Shown one piece after another: positions 15,238-24,097 of a DNA stretch of 50,382 nt. The position numbers were made by a program, and so were the translations under genes. Source of the DNA: JBKHJA01 sp046538375 (GTDB taxonomy: Bacteria; Acidobacteriota; Aminicenantia; Aminicenantales; Aminicenantaceae); assembly GCA_046538375.1 (NCBI GenBank), contig JBKHJA010000004.1, forward strand, positions 1 to 50,382, read 5' to 3'. Numbering within the stretch: the first letter of the stretch is position 1; the number at the start of each line of letters is the position of its first letter. The notes beneath the pieces are model-generated. The model made no database searches. It was not told the DNA's origin and saw nothing but the letters and a program-made list of their open reading frames with translations.

Positions 15238-16230
15238 CTATCTTCTTTGGTTGAGAAGATAGATGAAGAAAGGTGCTCCCACCCCTGCCGTGATCACGCC
15301 GATGGGTAATTCTGTGGGGAAGAGGACAGTCCGGGCCAGCAGGTCGGAGTAGATGAGGAATATTCCTCCAGCAAGAGAGGAGAAAAAGAAGAGATGCCGG
15401 TGATCAGGACCGATGAGGATGCGTATCCAGTGAGGAACAATCAAGCCCACAAAGCCGATGATCCCGCTGACAGAGACAGCCGAAGCCGCCAGCAGGGTGG
15501 AAACAGCCAGGAAAGTTTTTCTGACTCTGCTCACCGGACACCCCAGCGATTGGGCCATATCATCTCCCAAAACCAGCAGATTCATATCCTTAGCCAGCCA
15601 TTGGGCGATAATAAAGCAAAGCAGGAAATAGGGGAGAACGGCTGTGATCTGATTCCAATCAGCGAGGGAAAAACTTCCCAAAAGCCAGAAGACTGCCTGC
15701 TGGAAAGACTCTGATTTAAGGAATATGAGAAAAGAAGTCAGAGATGAGGCCATGGCTCCTGCAGCAATTCCGGTGAGAAGCAGGGTTTCCACTTTGTAGA
15801 CCCCGCTTCTTTGGGATAGAAGATACACCAAGGACACCAGAGCGAAGCCAGAAGCAAAAGCAAAAATACTCTGGATAGAAAAACCGAAGAGTTGCGTGCT
15901 CAATCCAAGAGAGATAGCCAGCACTGCTCCCAGGGAGGCCCCGGATGAAACTCCCACCACAAACGGCCCTGCCATGGGATTCTGGAAATAACCCTGGAGG
16001 ATGGCGCCGGAGAGGGAAAGACTTGCCCCTACCAGAAAGGCCAGGAGAGCCCGGGTGAGCCTGAGGTTGACGAAAATGGTGGTGTAGGTTTCATCATGAT
16101 GGAAAAGAAAATCCCACAGGTCGCCAAAACCAGTGGATACCGGTCCTTCCAGAATGGAAAATAAAAGTCCTGAAAAAAACAAAACCACCAGAATCAGGAG
16201 AAGGTTGATTTTTTTGGGCTGTATTTTCAT
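15238..16230 (-). CDS. FecCD/BtuC-family ABC transporter permease
   Basis: A 330-residue polytopic permease of the vitamin B12/iron-siderophore type, with about ten predicted membrane helices. It has the conserved GVSSGASLGAVLAI and GIIGFVGLIVPHWIRILIGPDHR segments (the cytoplasmic coupling region) and ELPIGVITAGVGAPFFIYLL at the C-terminus. It is the last gene of a three-gene operon, overlapping the binding-protein gene by 4 nt. With the BtuF-like partner it most likely imports cobalamin or cobinamide; a ferric-siderophore substrate cannot be excluded by sequence. Its stop codon abuts the REP-like palindrome. Confidence 0.92.
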   Translation of the reverse strand: MKIQPKKINLLLILVVLFFSGLLFSILEGPVSTGFGDLWDFLFHHDETYTTIFVNLRLTRALLAFLVGASLSLSGAILQGYFQNPMAGPFVVGVSSGASLGAVLAISLGLSTQLFGFSIQSIFAFASGFALVSLVYLLSQRSGVYKVETLLLTGIAAGAMASSLTSFLIFLKSESFQQAVFWLLGSFSLADWNQITAVLPYFLLCFIIAQWLAKDMNLLVLGDDMAQSLGCPVSRVRKTFLAVSTLLAASAVSVSGIIGFVGLIVPHWIRILIGPDHRHLFFFSSLAGGIFLIYSDLLARTVLFPTELPIGVITAGVGAPFFIYLLNQRR

Positions 16231-17135
16231 GGGACTTTTTTAAATTTTTGGGGGTGAATAATCCTGGACAGATCAGCCAGGGCATCCACAATCCGGGGGC
16301 CGGGACGGGTGGCTAAATTCTCATCCAGAAAATAGATTCTGTCTTCAGCCACAGCCTCCAGGGTTTCAAAAACATGTTCATCCTTTATCCATTCCTTTGC
16401 CTGGTGGAATTCTTCCATAGATTTAGAGATGATGATGATCACTTCAGGATTTTGATGGATGAGCTGTTCTCTGTTGAAATGAATCCATCTCCTTTTTATG
16501 TTTCCAGCGATGTTTACTCCTTTGGCTTTTCTCACTAGATCATCCAGGAAACTATCCTGGCCGCAGGTCCACAGACCCATTCCATGGAGAGAAAAAAAGA
16601 CTTTGGGTTGGTGTTCCACCTCCCGGAGAGCCTGTTGAATTTTTTGGTGTTTTCTTTTCATGGATTGAACCAGGAGGGCCGCCTCTTTTTCTTTTTGGGT
16701 TACTTTTCCAATTTTTTCGATGATGAGAAAGACAGATTCAACGGTTTTGCCCATTTCCAGGACAAAGAGTGGAAGATCCAGCTGGCGAATCCTCTGGAGA
16801 GTTCTTAAAGGATTTCCCCTGAATCCTATGATCAGGTCTGGATTCAGAGCTTTGATTTTCTCCAGATTGGGGTCCACCATACCCCCGATCTTTTCCTTTT
16901 CCACAGCCGGGGGGGGATAATCACAGTAACGGGTGACTCCCACTATCTTATCTCCTAGGTCCAGAGCATAAAGGATTTCTGTTATGTTGGGAGCCAGAGA
17001 GATGATTCTTTGAGGGGCTGGGCCCAGCTCATGCATATAGCCCAGGGAATCTTTGATGGTTTTCGTCTGGTCAGCCCACCAAAGAAAAAAGAGCACAAGG
17101 AAGAAGAGCCCGGGCTGTAATCTATTCCGCCGCAT
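16227..17135 (-). CDS. BtuF-like periplasmic substrate-binding protein
   Basis: A 302-residue type III periplasmic binding protein. An N-terminal hydrophobic signal/anchor (LFFLVLFFLWW) is followed by PQRIISLAPNITEILYALDLGDKIVGVTRYCDYP, a pattern characteristic of BtuF and related cobalamin/cobinamide-binding proteins, and later by the second lobe motif (LWTCGQDSFLDDLVRKAKGVNIAG). Length matches the family once the signal is included. It overlaps the ATPase gene by 14 nt and the permease gene by 4 nt. Cobalamin specificity is inferred from the resemblance and from the B12-dependent mutase nearby. Confidence 0.88.
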   Translation of the reverse strand: MRRNRLQPGLFFLVLFFLWWADQTKTIKDSLGYMHELGPAPQRIISLAPNITEILYALDLGDKIVGVTRYCDYPPPAVEKEKIGGMVDPNLEKIKALNPDLIIGFRGNPLRTLQRIRQLDLPLFVLEMGKTVESVFLIIEKIGKVTQKEKEAALLVQSMKRKHQKIQQALREVEHQPKVFFSLHGMGLWTCGQDSFLDDLVRKAKGVNIAGNIKRRWIHFNREQLIHQNPEVIIIISKSMEEFHQAKEWIKDEHVFETLEAVAEDRIYFLDENLATRPGPRIVDALADLSRIIHPQKFKKVP

Positions 17136-17925
17136 TTTTTTCCAGCAGTTTTGGATTGAGGGATATTTCAGGAAGCAGAGAATGAATGTTCTTTCTTATT
17201 TCCACCTCAGCCTGGAAGACAGACCGGATGTTTTTTTTGGTGATGAGTTTTTCTGGAAGACCCTGGGCATAAATTCTTCCTTTTTTAAGGAAAACAAGCT
17301 TTTGCGAGTAAGGAATGGCCAGGTTGATGTTGTGTTCTGTGGTGAGGATGGTTTTCTCCCTTTTCTGTTGGAGCTGCTTGAGAATTTGGTAAACTTCCAC
17401 TTGGTAGCTGATATCCAGGTGGGAGCTGGGTTCGTCGAGAAAAAGGAGCGGGGTGTCTTGAGCCAGGGCTCTGGCAATAAACACCCTCTGGCGTTCACCC
17501 CCGCTGAGGTGAGCAATTTTTTTGGTCTTGAGATGAGAAATCTCTGTAAGGTCCATGATTTCCCTGATCATGGCCGCGTCCTGGGGTGAAGATCTGGCCA
17601 ACCTTCCTTGATGGATGTATCTTCCCATATGAACGATTTCTTCCACGTTGAATTCAAATGCGAAATTGAAAATTTGAGGAACATAAGCTATGTTCCTGGC
17701 AATCTGCCGGGGATTTAAAGAAAATAGATCCTGGCCGTTGATTTTGACCTGTCCAGAAACGTTTTTCAGAAAGCCTTGAAGAGCTTTTATAAGGGTGCTT
17801 TTGCCTGAGCCGTTACGTCCCAAAACAGAAACAAATTCTCCTTTATCCAGAGTGAAGGACATGTTCTCTATCACATAATCTTTTTCATATCCGGCACTGA
17901 GGTTTTTGACTTCTAGAATAGCCAT
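17122..17925 (-). CDS. FecE/BtuD-family ABC transporter ATP-binding protein
   Basis: A 267-residue nucleotide-binding subunit. It has Walker A (GRNGSGKST), the Q-loop region (YVPQ), the ABC signature LSGGERQRVFIARAL, Walker B LLFLDEPSSHLD and the H-loop (TTEHN). It powers the BtuF/BtuC-like importer encoded just downstream. It is the first gene of the operon, with a Shine-Dalgarno GGAAGGA 8 nt before the ATG and a possible TTGACA promoter at 17990. I see no cobalamin riboswitch in the 180 bp before it. Confidence 0.93.
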   Translation of the reverse strand: MAILEVKNLSAGYEKDYVIENMSFTLDKGEFVSVLGRNGSGKSTLIKALQGFLKNVSGQVKINGQDLFSLNPRQIARNIAYVPQIFNFAFEFNVEEIVHMGRYIHQGRLARSSPQDAAMIREIMDLTEISHLKTKKIAHLSGGERQRVFIARALAQDTPLLFLDEPSSHLDISYQVEVYQILKQLQQKREKTILTTEHNINLAIPYSQKLVFLKKGRIYAQGLPEKLITKKNIRSVFQAEVEIRKNIHSLLPEISLNPKLLEKNAAE

Positions 17926-17961
17926 TTGCGTAATCCTTCCCTGGAGGGAAAGCAGAATTTC

Positions 17962-17990
17962 ATTCTTGGTGAAAACCTGTCCTTTGTCAA
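17962..17990 (-). promoter_or_regulatory. Possible promoter of the BtuDFC-type operon
   Basis: Minus strand: consensus TTGACA (17990-17985), 17-nt spacer, and a weak -10, AAGAAT (17967-17962). The leader would be about 30 nt, with GGAAGGA before the start codon. Tentative because of the poor -10. Confidence 0.35.
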
Positions 17991-18000
17991 GGCAGGAATC

Positions 18001-18029
18001 TTGACTTTTGAGGGCAATGAATCTAATAT
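18001..18029 (+). promoter_or_regulatory. Predicted sigma-70 promoter of leuS
   Basis: TTGACT (18001-18006), a 17-nt spacer and TAATAT (18024-18029). Transcription would start near 18036, leaving a 5' leader of about 69 nt before leuS. I found no T-box or other riboswitch in that leader. It is back-to-back with the importer promoter. Confidence 0.7.
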
Positions 18030-18104
18030 TGAGGACTGATTTTAGAGAAAGGCTGACCGCTTTTCTTTAATCTCACCTCATACAAAAGCAGGATAAATCC
18101 AGCC

Positions 18105-20588
18105 ATGAAGGATGAATACAAATTCAAACAGATTGAGGGAAAATGGCAGAAAGTCTGGGAGAAAGAGAAAGTCTTCAGCAGGGATGAAGATCCCCAGAGA
18201 CCAAAGTATTACTGCCTTGAGATGTATCCTTATCCTTCTGGTTATATCCACATGGGACATGTGCGCAATTATTCCATCGGGGATGTGATTTCGCGCTTTA
18301 AAACCATGAAGGGATTCAATGTCCTGCATCCCATCGGCTGGGATGCTCTGGGAATGCCTGCAGAGAATGCCGCCATTCAGCAGGGTATCCATCCAAAAAA
18401 ATGGACCCTGGACAATATTTCTCATATGAAAGAACAGTTGAAGAGAATGGGCTTTTCTTACGATTGGTCCAGAGAAGTGAACACTTGTTTCCCTGAGTAC
18501 TACCGCTGGAATCAGTGGATTTTTCTCAAGATGTTCGAGAAAGACCGGGCCTACAGGAAAAAGAGTTGGGTCAACTGGTGCCCTCAGTGTCAAACTGTTC
18601 TGGCCAACGAGCAGGTTATCGGGGATCGGTGCTGGCGCTGTGATTCTGAAGTCAAGCAGAAGAAGATGGAACAGTGGTTTCTCAGGATTACTGATTACGC
18701 TGAGGAGCTTCTCTCCGGACACCGCATGCTGGAAAAGTGGCCCCAGCACGTCCTCACCATGCAGAAAAACTGGATCGGGAAGAGTGAAGGGGGTTTTATT
18801 TCTTTTCCTGTGGCCCGATCGTCTCGATCAATTGAAGTGTTTACCACCCGGGTGGATACGATCTACGGGGCTACCTTTTTGGTTCTTTCCCCTGAACATC
18901 CCATGAGCCAGGAGCTGATTGTTGATTGGGATCAAAAAGGGGAACTCCAAAATTGGCTCAAAAACAGTACTGCCCAGCCCAGCCTTCAAAAAGATTTGGA
19001 AAAAGAGGAAAAAAAGGGGGTGGATACAGGGAAAAAGGCTTTGAATCCTTACACCGGAGAGGAAATTCCCATCTGGATTGCCAACTACGTTTTGATGGAG
19101 TACGGCACTGGAGCCATCATGGCTGTGCCTGCTCATGACCAGAGAGATTATGAATTCGCACAAAAATATTCATTGCCAATAAAGGTGGTCATTGTTCCCC
19201 ATGGCCAATCGCCTTCTGGTCAGCCAGAGGAAGCGTTTGAGGATTATGGGGTGGTGGTCAACTCAGGACCCTTCTCCGGCAAATCTTCCCGGAAGGCCAC
19301 AGAAGAAATGATCCGGTATGCAGAGGAAAAGGGATTCGGCAGGAGGAGCACTCTTTATCGGCTGCGGGATTGGGGGATATCCCGTCAGCGCTACTGGGGA
19401 ACACCTATTCCCGTCATCTATTGTGAGAAGTGCGGTATGGTGGGAGTCCCTTACCAGGATCTCCCTGTCCAACTTCCTCAAAAGGTGGAGTTTAAAGGGG
19501 AGGAAGGATCTCCCCTTGCCAATGTGGACAGCTTTGTTAACACCACCTGTCCTCGATGCCAGGGAAAAGCCCGGCGGGAAACGGACACCATGGATACGTT
19601 CTTTGATTCTTCCTGGTATTATTTTCGATACACCTCGCCTCAGGAAAATAAGCTTCCTTTTCAAAAGGAAGCTGCCGACTACTGGCTTCCTGTGGATCTT
19701 TATATCGGAGGAGTGGAACACGCCATTCTCCATCTGATCTATGCGCGTTTTTTCTGCAAGTTTTTAAGAGATTTACTTCTGACAGGAGTGGATGAACCCT
19801 TTCCCCGTCTTCTTGCTCAGGGAATGGTGACCAAAGATGGTGCGGCCATGTCTAAATCCAAAGGCAACGTGGTCTATCCCGACCACATGGTGAATGAATA
19901 CGGTGCTGATGCTCTGAGGCTGTTCATTCTTTTTGCGGCTCCTCCAGAAAAGGAGTTTGCCTGGAGCGAGAAAGGTATTGAAGGATGCTTTAGATTTTTG
20001 AATCGTGTTTGGGCTTTCTTCCATGAAAATATGGACCTTTTTGATGAGAAGGCCGTCGCCGGAAAGCAGGAGCAGGGAAACAAGAACAAACCAGAGGGCC
20101 TGAGAGTCAAACTGCACCAGACCATAAAAAAAGTCAGTGAAGATATAGAAAACAGATATCATTTGAATACGGCCATAAGTTCGATAATGGAGCTCTTCAA
20201 TCAACTCAAAAAAGAAAGACAGGATTTAAGGACCACTCCCCAGGGAAGGGAACTTCTCGCAGAAGCCATGGAAAAGCTGATTTTACTCCTTTCCCCTTTT
20301 GCTCCTCATGTCTGCGAAGAACTCTGGGAGAGGTCAGGGCACAGGACGTTTCTTATTCGTACTCCCTGGCCCTCATTTGATCCTGGATGGGCTCAACAGG
20401 AAAGAGTCACCATCGTGGTTCAGGTCAACGGGAAGTTAAGGGGCAAACTGGAAGCAGAAAGAGACATGCCCCAGGAGCAGATAGAAGAGAAAGCCCTGGG
20501 GTTAGATCGGGTTCAGAAATTCATGGGAGAGAAAAAAGTAAAAAAAGTCATATTCATCAAAAACAAGCTGGTGAATATTGTTCTGTGA
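18105..20588 (+). CDS. leuS: Leucine--tRNA ligase
   Basis: An 827-residue class Ia aminoacyl-tRNA synthetase charging tRNA-Leu. The HIGH-type motif is HMGH (residues 49-52, in PSGYIHMGHVRNY). The CP1 editing domain contains the threonine-rich motif region (FTTRVDTIYG) and the YGTGAIMAVPAHDQRD segment. The KMSKS loop is MSKSKGNVV, and the C-terminal anticodon-binding and LeuRS-specific domains are complete (VQVNGKLRGKLE). Cys-pairs near CPQC/CWRC and CEKC/CPRC suggest zinc fingers. It heads a plus-strand unit with lptE and holA. Confidence 0.98.
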   Translation: MKDEYKFKQIEGKWQKVWEKEKVFSRDEDPQRPKYYCLEMYPYPSGYIHMGHVRNYSIGDVISRFKTMKGFNVLHPIGWDALGMPAENAAIQQGIHPKKWTLDNISHMKEQLKRMGFSYDWSREVNTCFPEYYRWNQWIFLKMFEKDRAYRKKSWVNWCPQCQTVLANEQVIGDRCWRCDSEVKQKKMEQWFLRITDYAEELLSGHRMLEKWPQHVLTMQKNWIGKSEGGFISFPVARSSRSIEVFTTRVDTIYGATFLVLSPEHPMSQELIVDWDQKGELQNWLKNSTAQPSLQKDLEKEEKKGVDTGKKALNPYTGEEIPIWIANYVLMEYGTGAIMAVPAHDQRDYEFAQKYSLPIKVVIVPHGQSPSGQPEEAFEDYGVVVNSGPFSGKSSRKATEEMIRYAEEKGFGRRSTLYRLRDWGISRQRYWGTPIPVIYCEKCGMVGVPYQDLPVQLPQKVEFKGEEGSPLANVDSFVNTTCPRCQGKARRETDTMDTFFDSSWYYFRYTSPQENKLPFQKEAADYWLPVDLYIGGVEHAILHLIYARFFCKFLRDLLLTGVDEPFPRLLAQGMVTKDGAAMSKSKGNVVYPDHMVNEYGADALRLFILFAAPPEKEFAWSEKGIEGCFRFLNRVWAFFHENMDLFDEKAVAGKQEQGNKNKPEGLRVKLHQTIKKVSEDIENRYHLNTAISSIMELFNQLKKERQDLRTTPQGRELLAEAMEKLILLLSPFAPHVCEELWERSGHRTFLIRTPWPSFDPGWAQQERVTIVVQVNGKLRGKLEAERDMPQEQIEEKALGLDRVQKFMGEKKVKKVIFIKNKLVNIVL

Positions 20589-20599
20589 ACGGAGCAAGA

Positions 20600-21109
20600 A
20601 TGAAAAAAATGGTTTTCCTGATAGTTATATGTCTCTTCTTCCTTGATTGCGGCTACCATCTGCGGGGGACAGGGAGTTCTCTGCCTCCTCACATCCAAAA
20701 AGTCAACATTCCTATGTTCAAAAATTTAACCACTCGGTATGAGCTGGATGTGAAATTGACCAGGAAGGTGATAGATGAGCTGGTGACAAGAGGAAAGGTA
20801 GAGATTGCTGGAGATGTCAAATCGGCCGATGCTGTTTTGATCGGGGAGATCATCGAATTTGATGCTGTGCCCATTGCTTTTTCCGGAGAAGGCCAGGCTG
20901 ATCGGTACATCATCAAAGTGATAGCCAAGATTACACTCAGAGATTTGATCAACCGAAAAATCATATTTTCCGATCCCCGGTATGTTTACAGGCAGGAATA
21001 CGAGGTTCAAGAAGGGACGGATTTTGAGACGGTCCAGACAGAAGCCATCGATAAGGTGTCAGAAAGATTCGCCAGGAGCTTGGTGATAACCATTCTGGAG
21101 GGATTTTAA
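20600..21109 (+). CDS. lptE: LPS-assembly lipoprotein LptE-like protein
   Basis: A 169-residue outer-membrane lipoprotein. The start is the ATG at 20600, 11 nt after the leuS stop, preceded by GGAG. A short signal sequence ends in LFFLDC with Cys17 as the lipid-attachment residue, directly followed by GYHLRG, the typical beginning of LptE. The rest fits the family (NIPMFKNLTTRYELDVKLTRKVIDELVTRG). LptE plugs the LptD barrel and helps deliver LPS to the outer leaflet. leuS-lptE-holA is a known gene order in many Gram-negatives. lptD is not in the window. Confidence 0.9.
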   Translation: MKKMVFLIVICLFFLDCGYHLRGTGSSLPPHIQKVNIPMFKNLTTRYELDVKLTRKVIDELVTRGKVEIAGDVKSADAVLIGEIIEFDAVPIAFSGEGQADRYIIKVIAKITLRDLINRKIIFSDPRYVYRQEYEVQEGTDFETVQTEAIDKVSERFARSLVITILEGF

Positions 21110-21115
21110 CAGAGA

Positions 21116-22201
21116 TTGTACAGTTTTCTTCTGAACAAAGAAATCGATGAAAACACAGCGGCCAGCTGTTACTTTTTCTATGGTGAAGAAACTTTTCTTG
21201 CCTACCAGTTTATCCAGGAGTTGAAGGAGAGTCTGATTTCCGCTGATGTTCAAGATTATAATGTGGAAAGATTTGACCTCCAGGAGCATACCTGGATGGA
21301 AATCATCGATCTGGCCCGGACTGTCCCCTTTTTTCTTTCCTCCCGGCGGATTATCTTGGTGGAAGCAGCCAAAGGAAAAGGGGAATCTCTTTCTTCATCA
21401 GAGAAAAAAATATTAAAAGATTATTTTTCTTCTCCCTCCACACAGACCGTTATGGTGATCATTTTTTCAGGGAAAATAAGGAAAAATTCTTCTCTTTTTA
21501 AGTTTTTTACTTCTCTTCCAGGCTCTTTGGTTTTTATGAAAGAGCTCAGGCCTTTGAGAGAACGCGCGCTTTTTGCCTGGATGGACAGAAAACTTAATTC
21601 CCTGGAAAAGACAGCTTCTGTGGAGGCCAAGGAAAGAGTGAAAGAACTGGCCGGGAATGATCTGAGAAGAGTGAATAACGAGCTGGAAAAACTGGTGACA
21701 TTCATCGGTGAGAAAAAAGAAATAGAGCTGGACGATGTCAATCAGGTATCGGGTTGGGTGAAGACCTTTTTTGAATGGGAAATGTCCGAAAGCCTGGAAA
21801 GGGCGGATTTCAATCAAGCTGTGATGGTGTTGAACAATTTGTTCAAAGAAGGCACCAGGCCTGAGTTCATAGTAGGGATTATCACCCGATTTTTCAGGGA
21901 CATTTTCTTGGCAAAACTCTGGTTAAAAGAGAGGGATAAAGACCGTAAAGCCATCTTCAGAGAACTCAAGCCTCATATCCAGGAAAGATATGGAAAATTT
22001 TACAGAGATAAATTCAACCAGTTTTTCTCCTTGGTGGAGAGACTGTCCCTGAGCGGATTGAATCATTTTCTGGATGAGCTGCGGAAAATAGACCTGAAGA
22101 TAAAGACTTCAGATGCCTCCGCACAGTCTTTGCTGGAAAGCTTTCTTTTTGATTATTGTTTTCTCAGTCAAAGGGAGAGAGTTACTTGGAAGAAGGGTTG
22201 A
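21116..22201 (+). CDS. holA: DNA polymerase III subunit delta
   Basis: A 361-residue clamp-loader delta subunit. The N-terminal AAA+-like fold contains YFFYGEETFLAYQFIQELK, followed by FFLSSRRIILVE and the middle and collar domains (AGNDLRRVNNELEKLVTF). The only plausible start is a TTG at 21116, 6 nt after the lptE stop, with weak AGAG upstream; no in-frame ATG precedes the conserved region. Its last 20 bp overlap the 3' end of rpsT on the opposite strand. It completes the leuS-lptE-holA-rpsT neighbourhood common in bacteria. Confidence 0.92.
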   Translation: MYSFLLNKEIDENTAASCYFFYGEETFLAYQFIQELKESLISADVQDYNVERFDLQEHTWMEIIDLARTVPFFLSSRRIILVEAAKGKGESLSSSEKKILKDYFSSPSTQTVMVIIFSGKIRKNSSLFKFFTSLPGSLVFMKELRPLRERALFAWMDRKLNSLEKTASVEAKERVKELAGNDLRRVNNELEKLVTFIGEKKEIELDDVNQVSGWVKTFFEWEMSESLERADFNQAVMVLNNLFKEGTRPEFIVGIITRFFRDIFLAKLWLKERDKDRKAIFRELKPHIQERYGKFYRDKFNQFFSLVERLSLSGLNHFLDELRKIDLKIKTSDASAQSLLESFLFDYCFLSQRERVTWKKG

Positions 22202-22457
22202 TCATGGCCACCTGTCTGCTTAATCTGGATTTGTATCTTCTGCCCTTGTTTTCATGAATGACTCTCTTTTTGACCGATTTATCTATGATCGAAAAGGTGG
22301 GAGGGAGAAGCTTTTCCGCTGCTTCCCTGTCTTTGTTTTGGATGGCTTCTCGAAGTTTTTTTATTTTGGAACGAAGAAGGGTTTTGTTTTTCTTGTTGAC
22401 TGTCCTCCGGCGTAGACTCCGTCTCCACTGCTGGATAGCGGATAAATGCTCTGCCAT
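22182..22457 (-). CDS. rpsT: 30S ribosomal protein S20
   Basis: A 91-residue, strongly basic, all-helical protein that binds 16S rRNA early in 30S assembly. It shows the typical pattern: SAIQQWRRSLRRRTVNKKNK at the N-terminus and IHENKGRRYKSRLSRQVA at the C-terminus. It has a clear Shine-Dalgarno (AAGGAG) and its own promoter, which overlaps the divergent murJ promoter. It runs convergent to holA, with a 20 bp overlap of coding ends. Confidence 0.96.
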   Translation of the reverse strand: MAEHLSAIQQWRRSLRRRTVNKKNKTLLRSKIKKLREAIQNKDREAAEKLLPPTFSIIDKSVKKRVIHENKGRRYKSRLSRQVAMINPSSK

Positions 22458-22467
22458 TTCTTTCTCC

Positions 22468-22496
22468 TTGATAGAAAAGCTATGATAAGATATCTT
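22468..22496 (+). promoter_or_regulatory. Predicted promoter of murJ, overlapping the rpsT promoter
   Basis: TTGATA (22468-22473), 17-nt spacer, TATCTT (22491-22496); the ATG of murJ is 15 nt past the -10, so the leader would be about 8 nt. It shares DNA with the opposite-strand rpsT promoter (22482-22510), so the two cannot both be occupied by polymerase at once. Confidence 0.5.
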
Positions 22497-22510
22497 TCGG
22501 GCAAAGTCAA
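22482..22510 (-). promoter_or_regulatory. Predicted sigma-70 promoter of rpsT
   Basis: Minus strand: TTGACT (22510-22505) followed by TTG, 17-nt spacer, TATCAT (22487-22482). The leader is about 18 nt and holds the Shine-Dalgarno AAGGAG. The same TTGACTTTG block starts the ftsY and M20 hydrolase promoters. Confidence 0.65.
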
Positions 22511-24088
22511 ATGGAAGACAGAGAGAAAAACAGAAGACTGGTGAAGGCTACCTTTGCTGTGGCTGCCCCCACTCTATTGAGCAGGATTTTCGGATTTATC
22601 AGAGATGTGATCCAGGCCTTTTATCTAGGAACCACCACCAGCGGCGATGCCTTTGCCATTGCCTATGTCATTCCCAATTTGCTGAGGCGGTTGACAGGCG
22701 AGGGAGCGATGACCGCAGCCTTTATTCCTGTTTTCAGCCAGTTGAAAAAAGAAAAATCAAAACAGCAGCTGTGGAAGTTTGCTCACACTTTCTTCTTTGA
22801 TTTAACCTTGATCATGGCTCTGCTGGCTGTGCTGGGGATTATTTTCTCTCCCCTGTTGGTAAAAGTCATCGCCTTTGGGTTCAAAGATATCGCCGGAAAA
22901 TGGGAGCTGACCACGGTGCTCACCCGGGTCATGTTTCCCTACATTTTTTTGATAAGTTTGGCCGCTTTGGCCATGGCCATATTGAACTCTTTCCACAAAT
23001 TTATGGTTCCCGCCTTCACTCCCGTGCTTTTCAATCTGGCCGTCATCAGTGCGGCCTTGATATTTGCCCGGAAAGTGGAAGAACCCGCCCTGGTGTTTGC
23101 GGCGGGAGTGGTGTTAGGGGGAGTGTTTCAGCTTACCTTCCAGATTCCTTTCCTTTGGCGCCAGGGAATGCGGTTTAGGTTCAGACTTTCCTTTTCCCAT
23201 CCAGCCGTTCGCAAAGTGGGAAAGCTCATGATTCCAGGGATATTTGGAGTAGGGATCTACCAGATCAATTTTGCTATCAGCCGGATGATTGCTTCCCTGC
23301 TGGAAGAGGGAAGTGTGGCTTCGCTTTATTTTGCCTCTAGAGTTCAAGAGCTTACCCTGGGCCTCTTCTCCATCGCTCTTTCTATCGCTCTTCTTCCCAC
23401 CTTCTCCGATCTTGCTGCTCAGGAGGACACTCAGGGAATGAAGAGGACTCTGGTTTTTTCCTTTAGGCTCATATTCTTGATCACCTTCCCGGCCATGGCC
23501 GGTCTTTTGGTTTTGAACCGACCCATCATTCAAGTCCTTTTTCAAAGGGGGGTCTTTGATATCCAGTCCACCGCTATGAGCTCTTCGTGTCTTTTTTATT
23601 TTGCTTTTGGACTTCCCTTTATTTCAGGAGTCAAAATTCTTGCTCCTGCCTTCTACTCGCTCAAAGACACCAAAACGCCGGTCATTGTCGCTTTTTTTGT
23701 GATGTTGATCTACATTTCTCTGTCTCTGGTATTGATGAATCCGCTGAGAGTGGGAGGCATAGCTCTGGCCCTCTCTCTCGCTTCAGTGTTCAATTTCCTG
23801 TTCCTTTTTTTTCTTTTGGAAAGAAAGATAGGAAAAATAGAGAAAAAAGAGATAAAGGCCTCAGGTTTAAAGTCCTGTTTGGCAGCGGGAGGAATGGGAG
23901 TCTTGATCTGGGTTTTCATAAGAAATTTTCCTTTCCAGCGTCTGGTTTTCATCCAGCAGTTTGGGGTTTTGATAGCGGCCATTTTTTTAGGGATAGCGGC
24001 CTATTTCTTACTCAGTTTGCTTTTCAACCAGGAAGATTTAAAAAGTCTGCGCCGACTTTTTTCTCGGAAGAAAATTTTGAAAAGATGA
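22511..24088 (+). CDS. murJ: Lipid II flippase MurJ
   Basis: A 525-residue MATE/MOP-type membrane protein, with about 14 transmembrane helices, that flips lipid II across the inner membrane for peptidoglycan synthesis. Family motifs are SRIFGFIRDVIQAFYLGT, GDAFAIAYVIPNLLRRLTGEGAMTAAFIPVF, RVMFPYIFLISLAALAMAILN and the C-terminal helix pair. Length is standard. It begins about 50 bp from rpsT, divergently, and dtd follows after 9 nt. Confidence 0.96.
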   Translation: MEDREKNRRLVKATFAVAAPTLLSRIFGFIRDVIQAFYLGTTTSGDAFAIAYVIPNLLRRLTGEGAMTAAFIPVFSQLKKEKSKQQLWKFAHTFFFDLTLIMALLAVLGIIFSPLLVKVIAFGFKDIAGKWELTTVLTRVMFPYIFLISLAALAMAILNSFHKFMVPAFTPVLFNLAVISAALIFARKVEEPALVFAAGVVLGGVFQLTFQIPFLWRQGMRFRFRLSFSHPAVRKVGKLMIPGIFGVGIYQINFAISRMIASLLEEGSVASLYFASRVQELTLGLFSIALSIALLPTFSDLAAQEDTQGMKRTLVFSFRLIFLITFPAMAGLLVLNRPIIQVLFQRGVFDIQSTAMSSSCLFYFAFGLPFISGVKILAPAFYSLKDTKTPVIVAFFVMLIYISLSLVLMNPLRVGGIALALSLASVFNFLFLFFLLERKIGKIEKKEIKASGLKSCLAAGGMGVLIWVFIRNFPFQRLVFIQQFGVLIAAIFLGIAAYFLLSLLFNQEDLKSLRRLFSRKKILKR

Positions 24089-24097
24089 GGGAAAGAC

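Noticed and set aside
17926..18104. Cobalamin riboswitch or T-box in the leuS/importer divergent region
   Set aside because: No B12-box (GCCACTG-like) or T-box (TGGNACC-like) sequence was visible on either strand; only promoters were supported.
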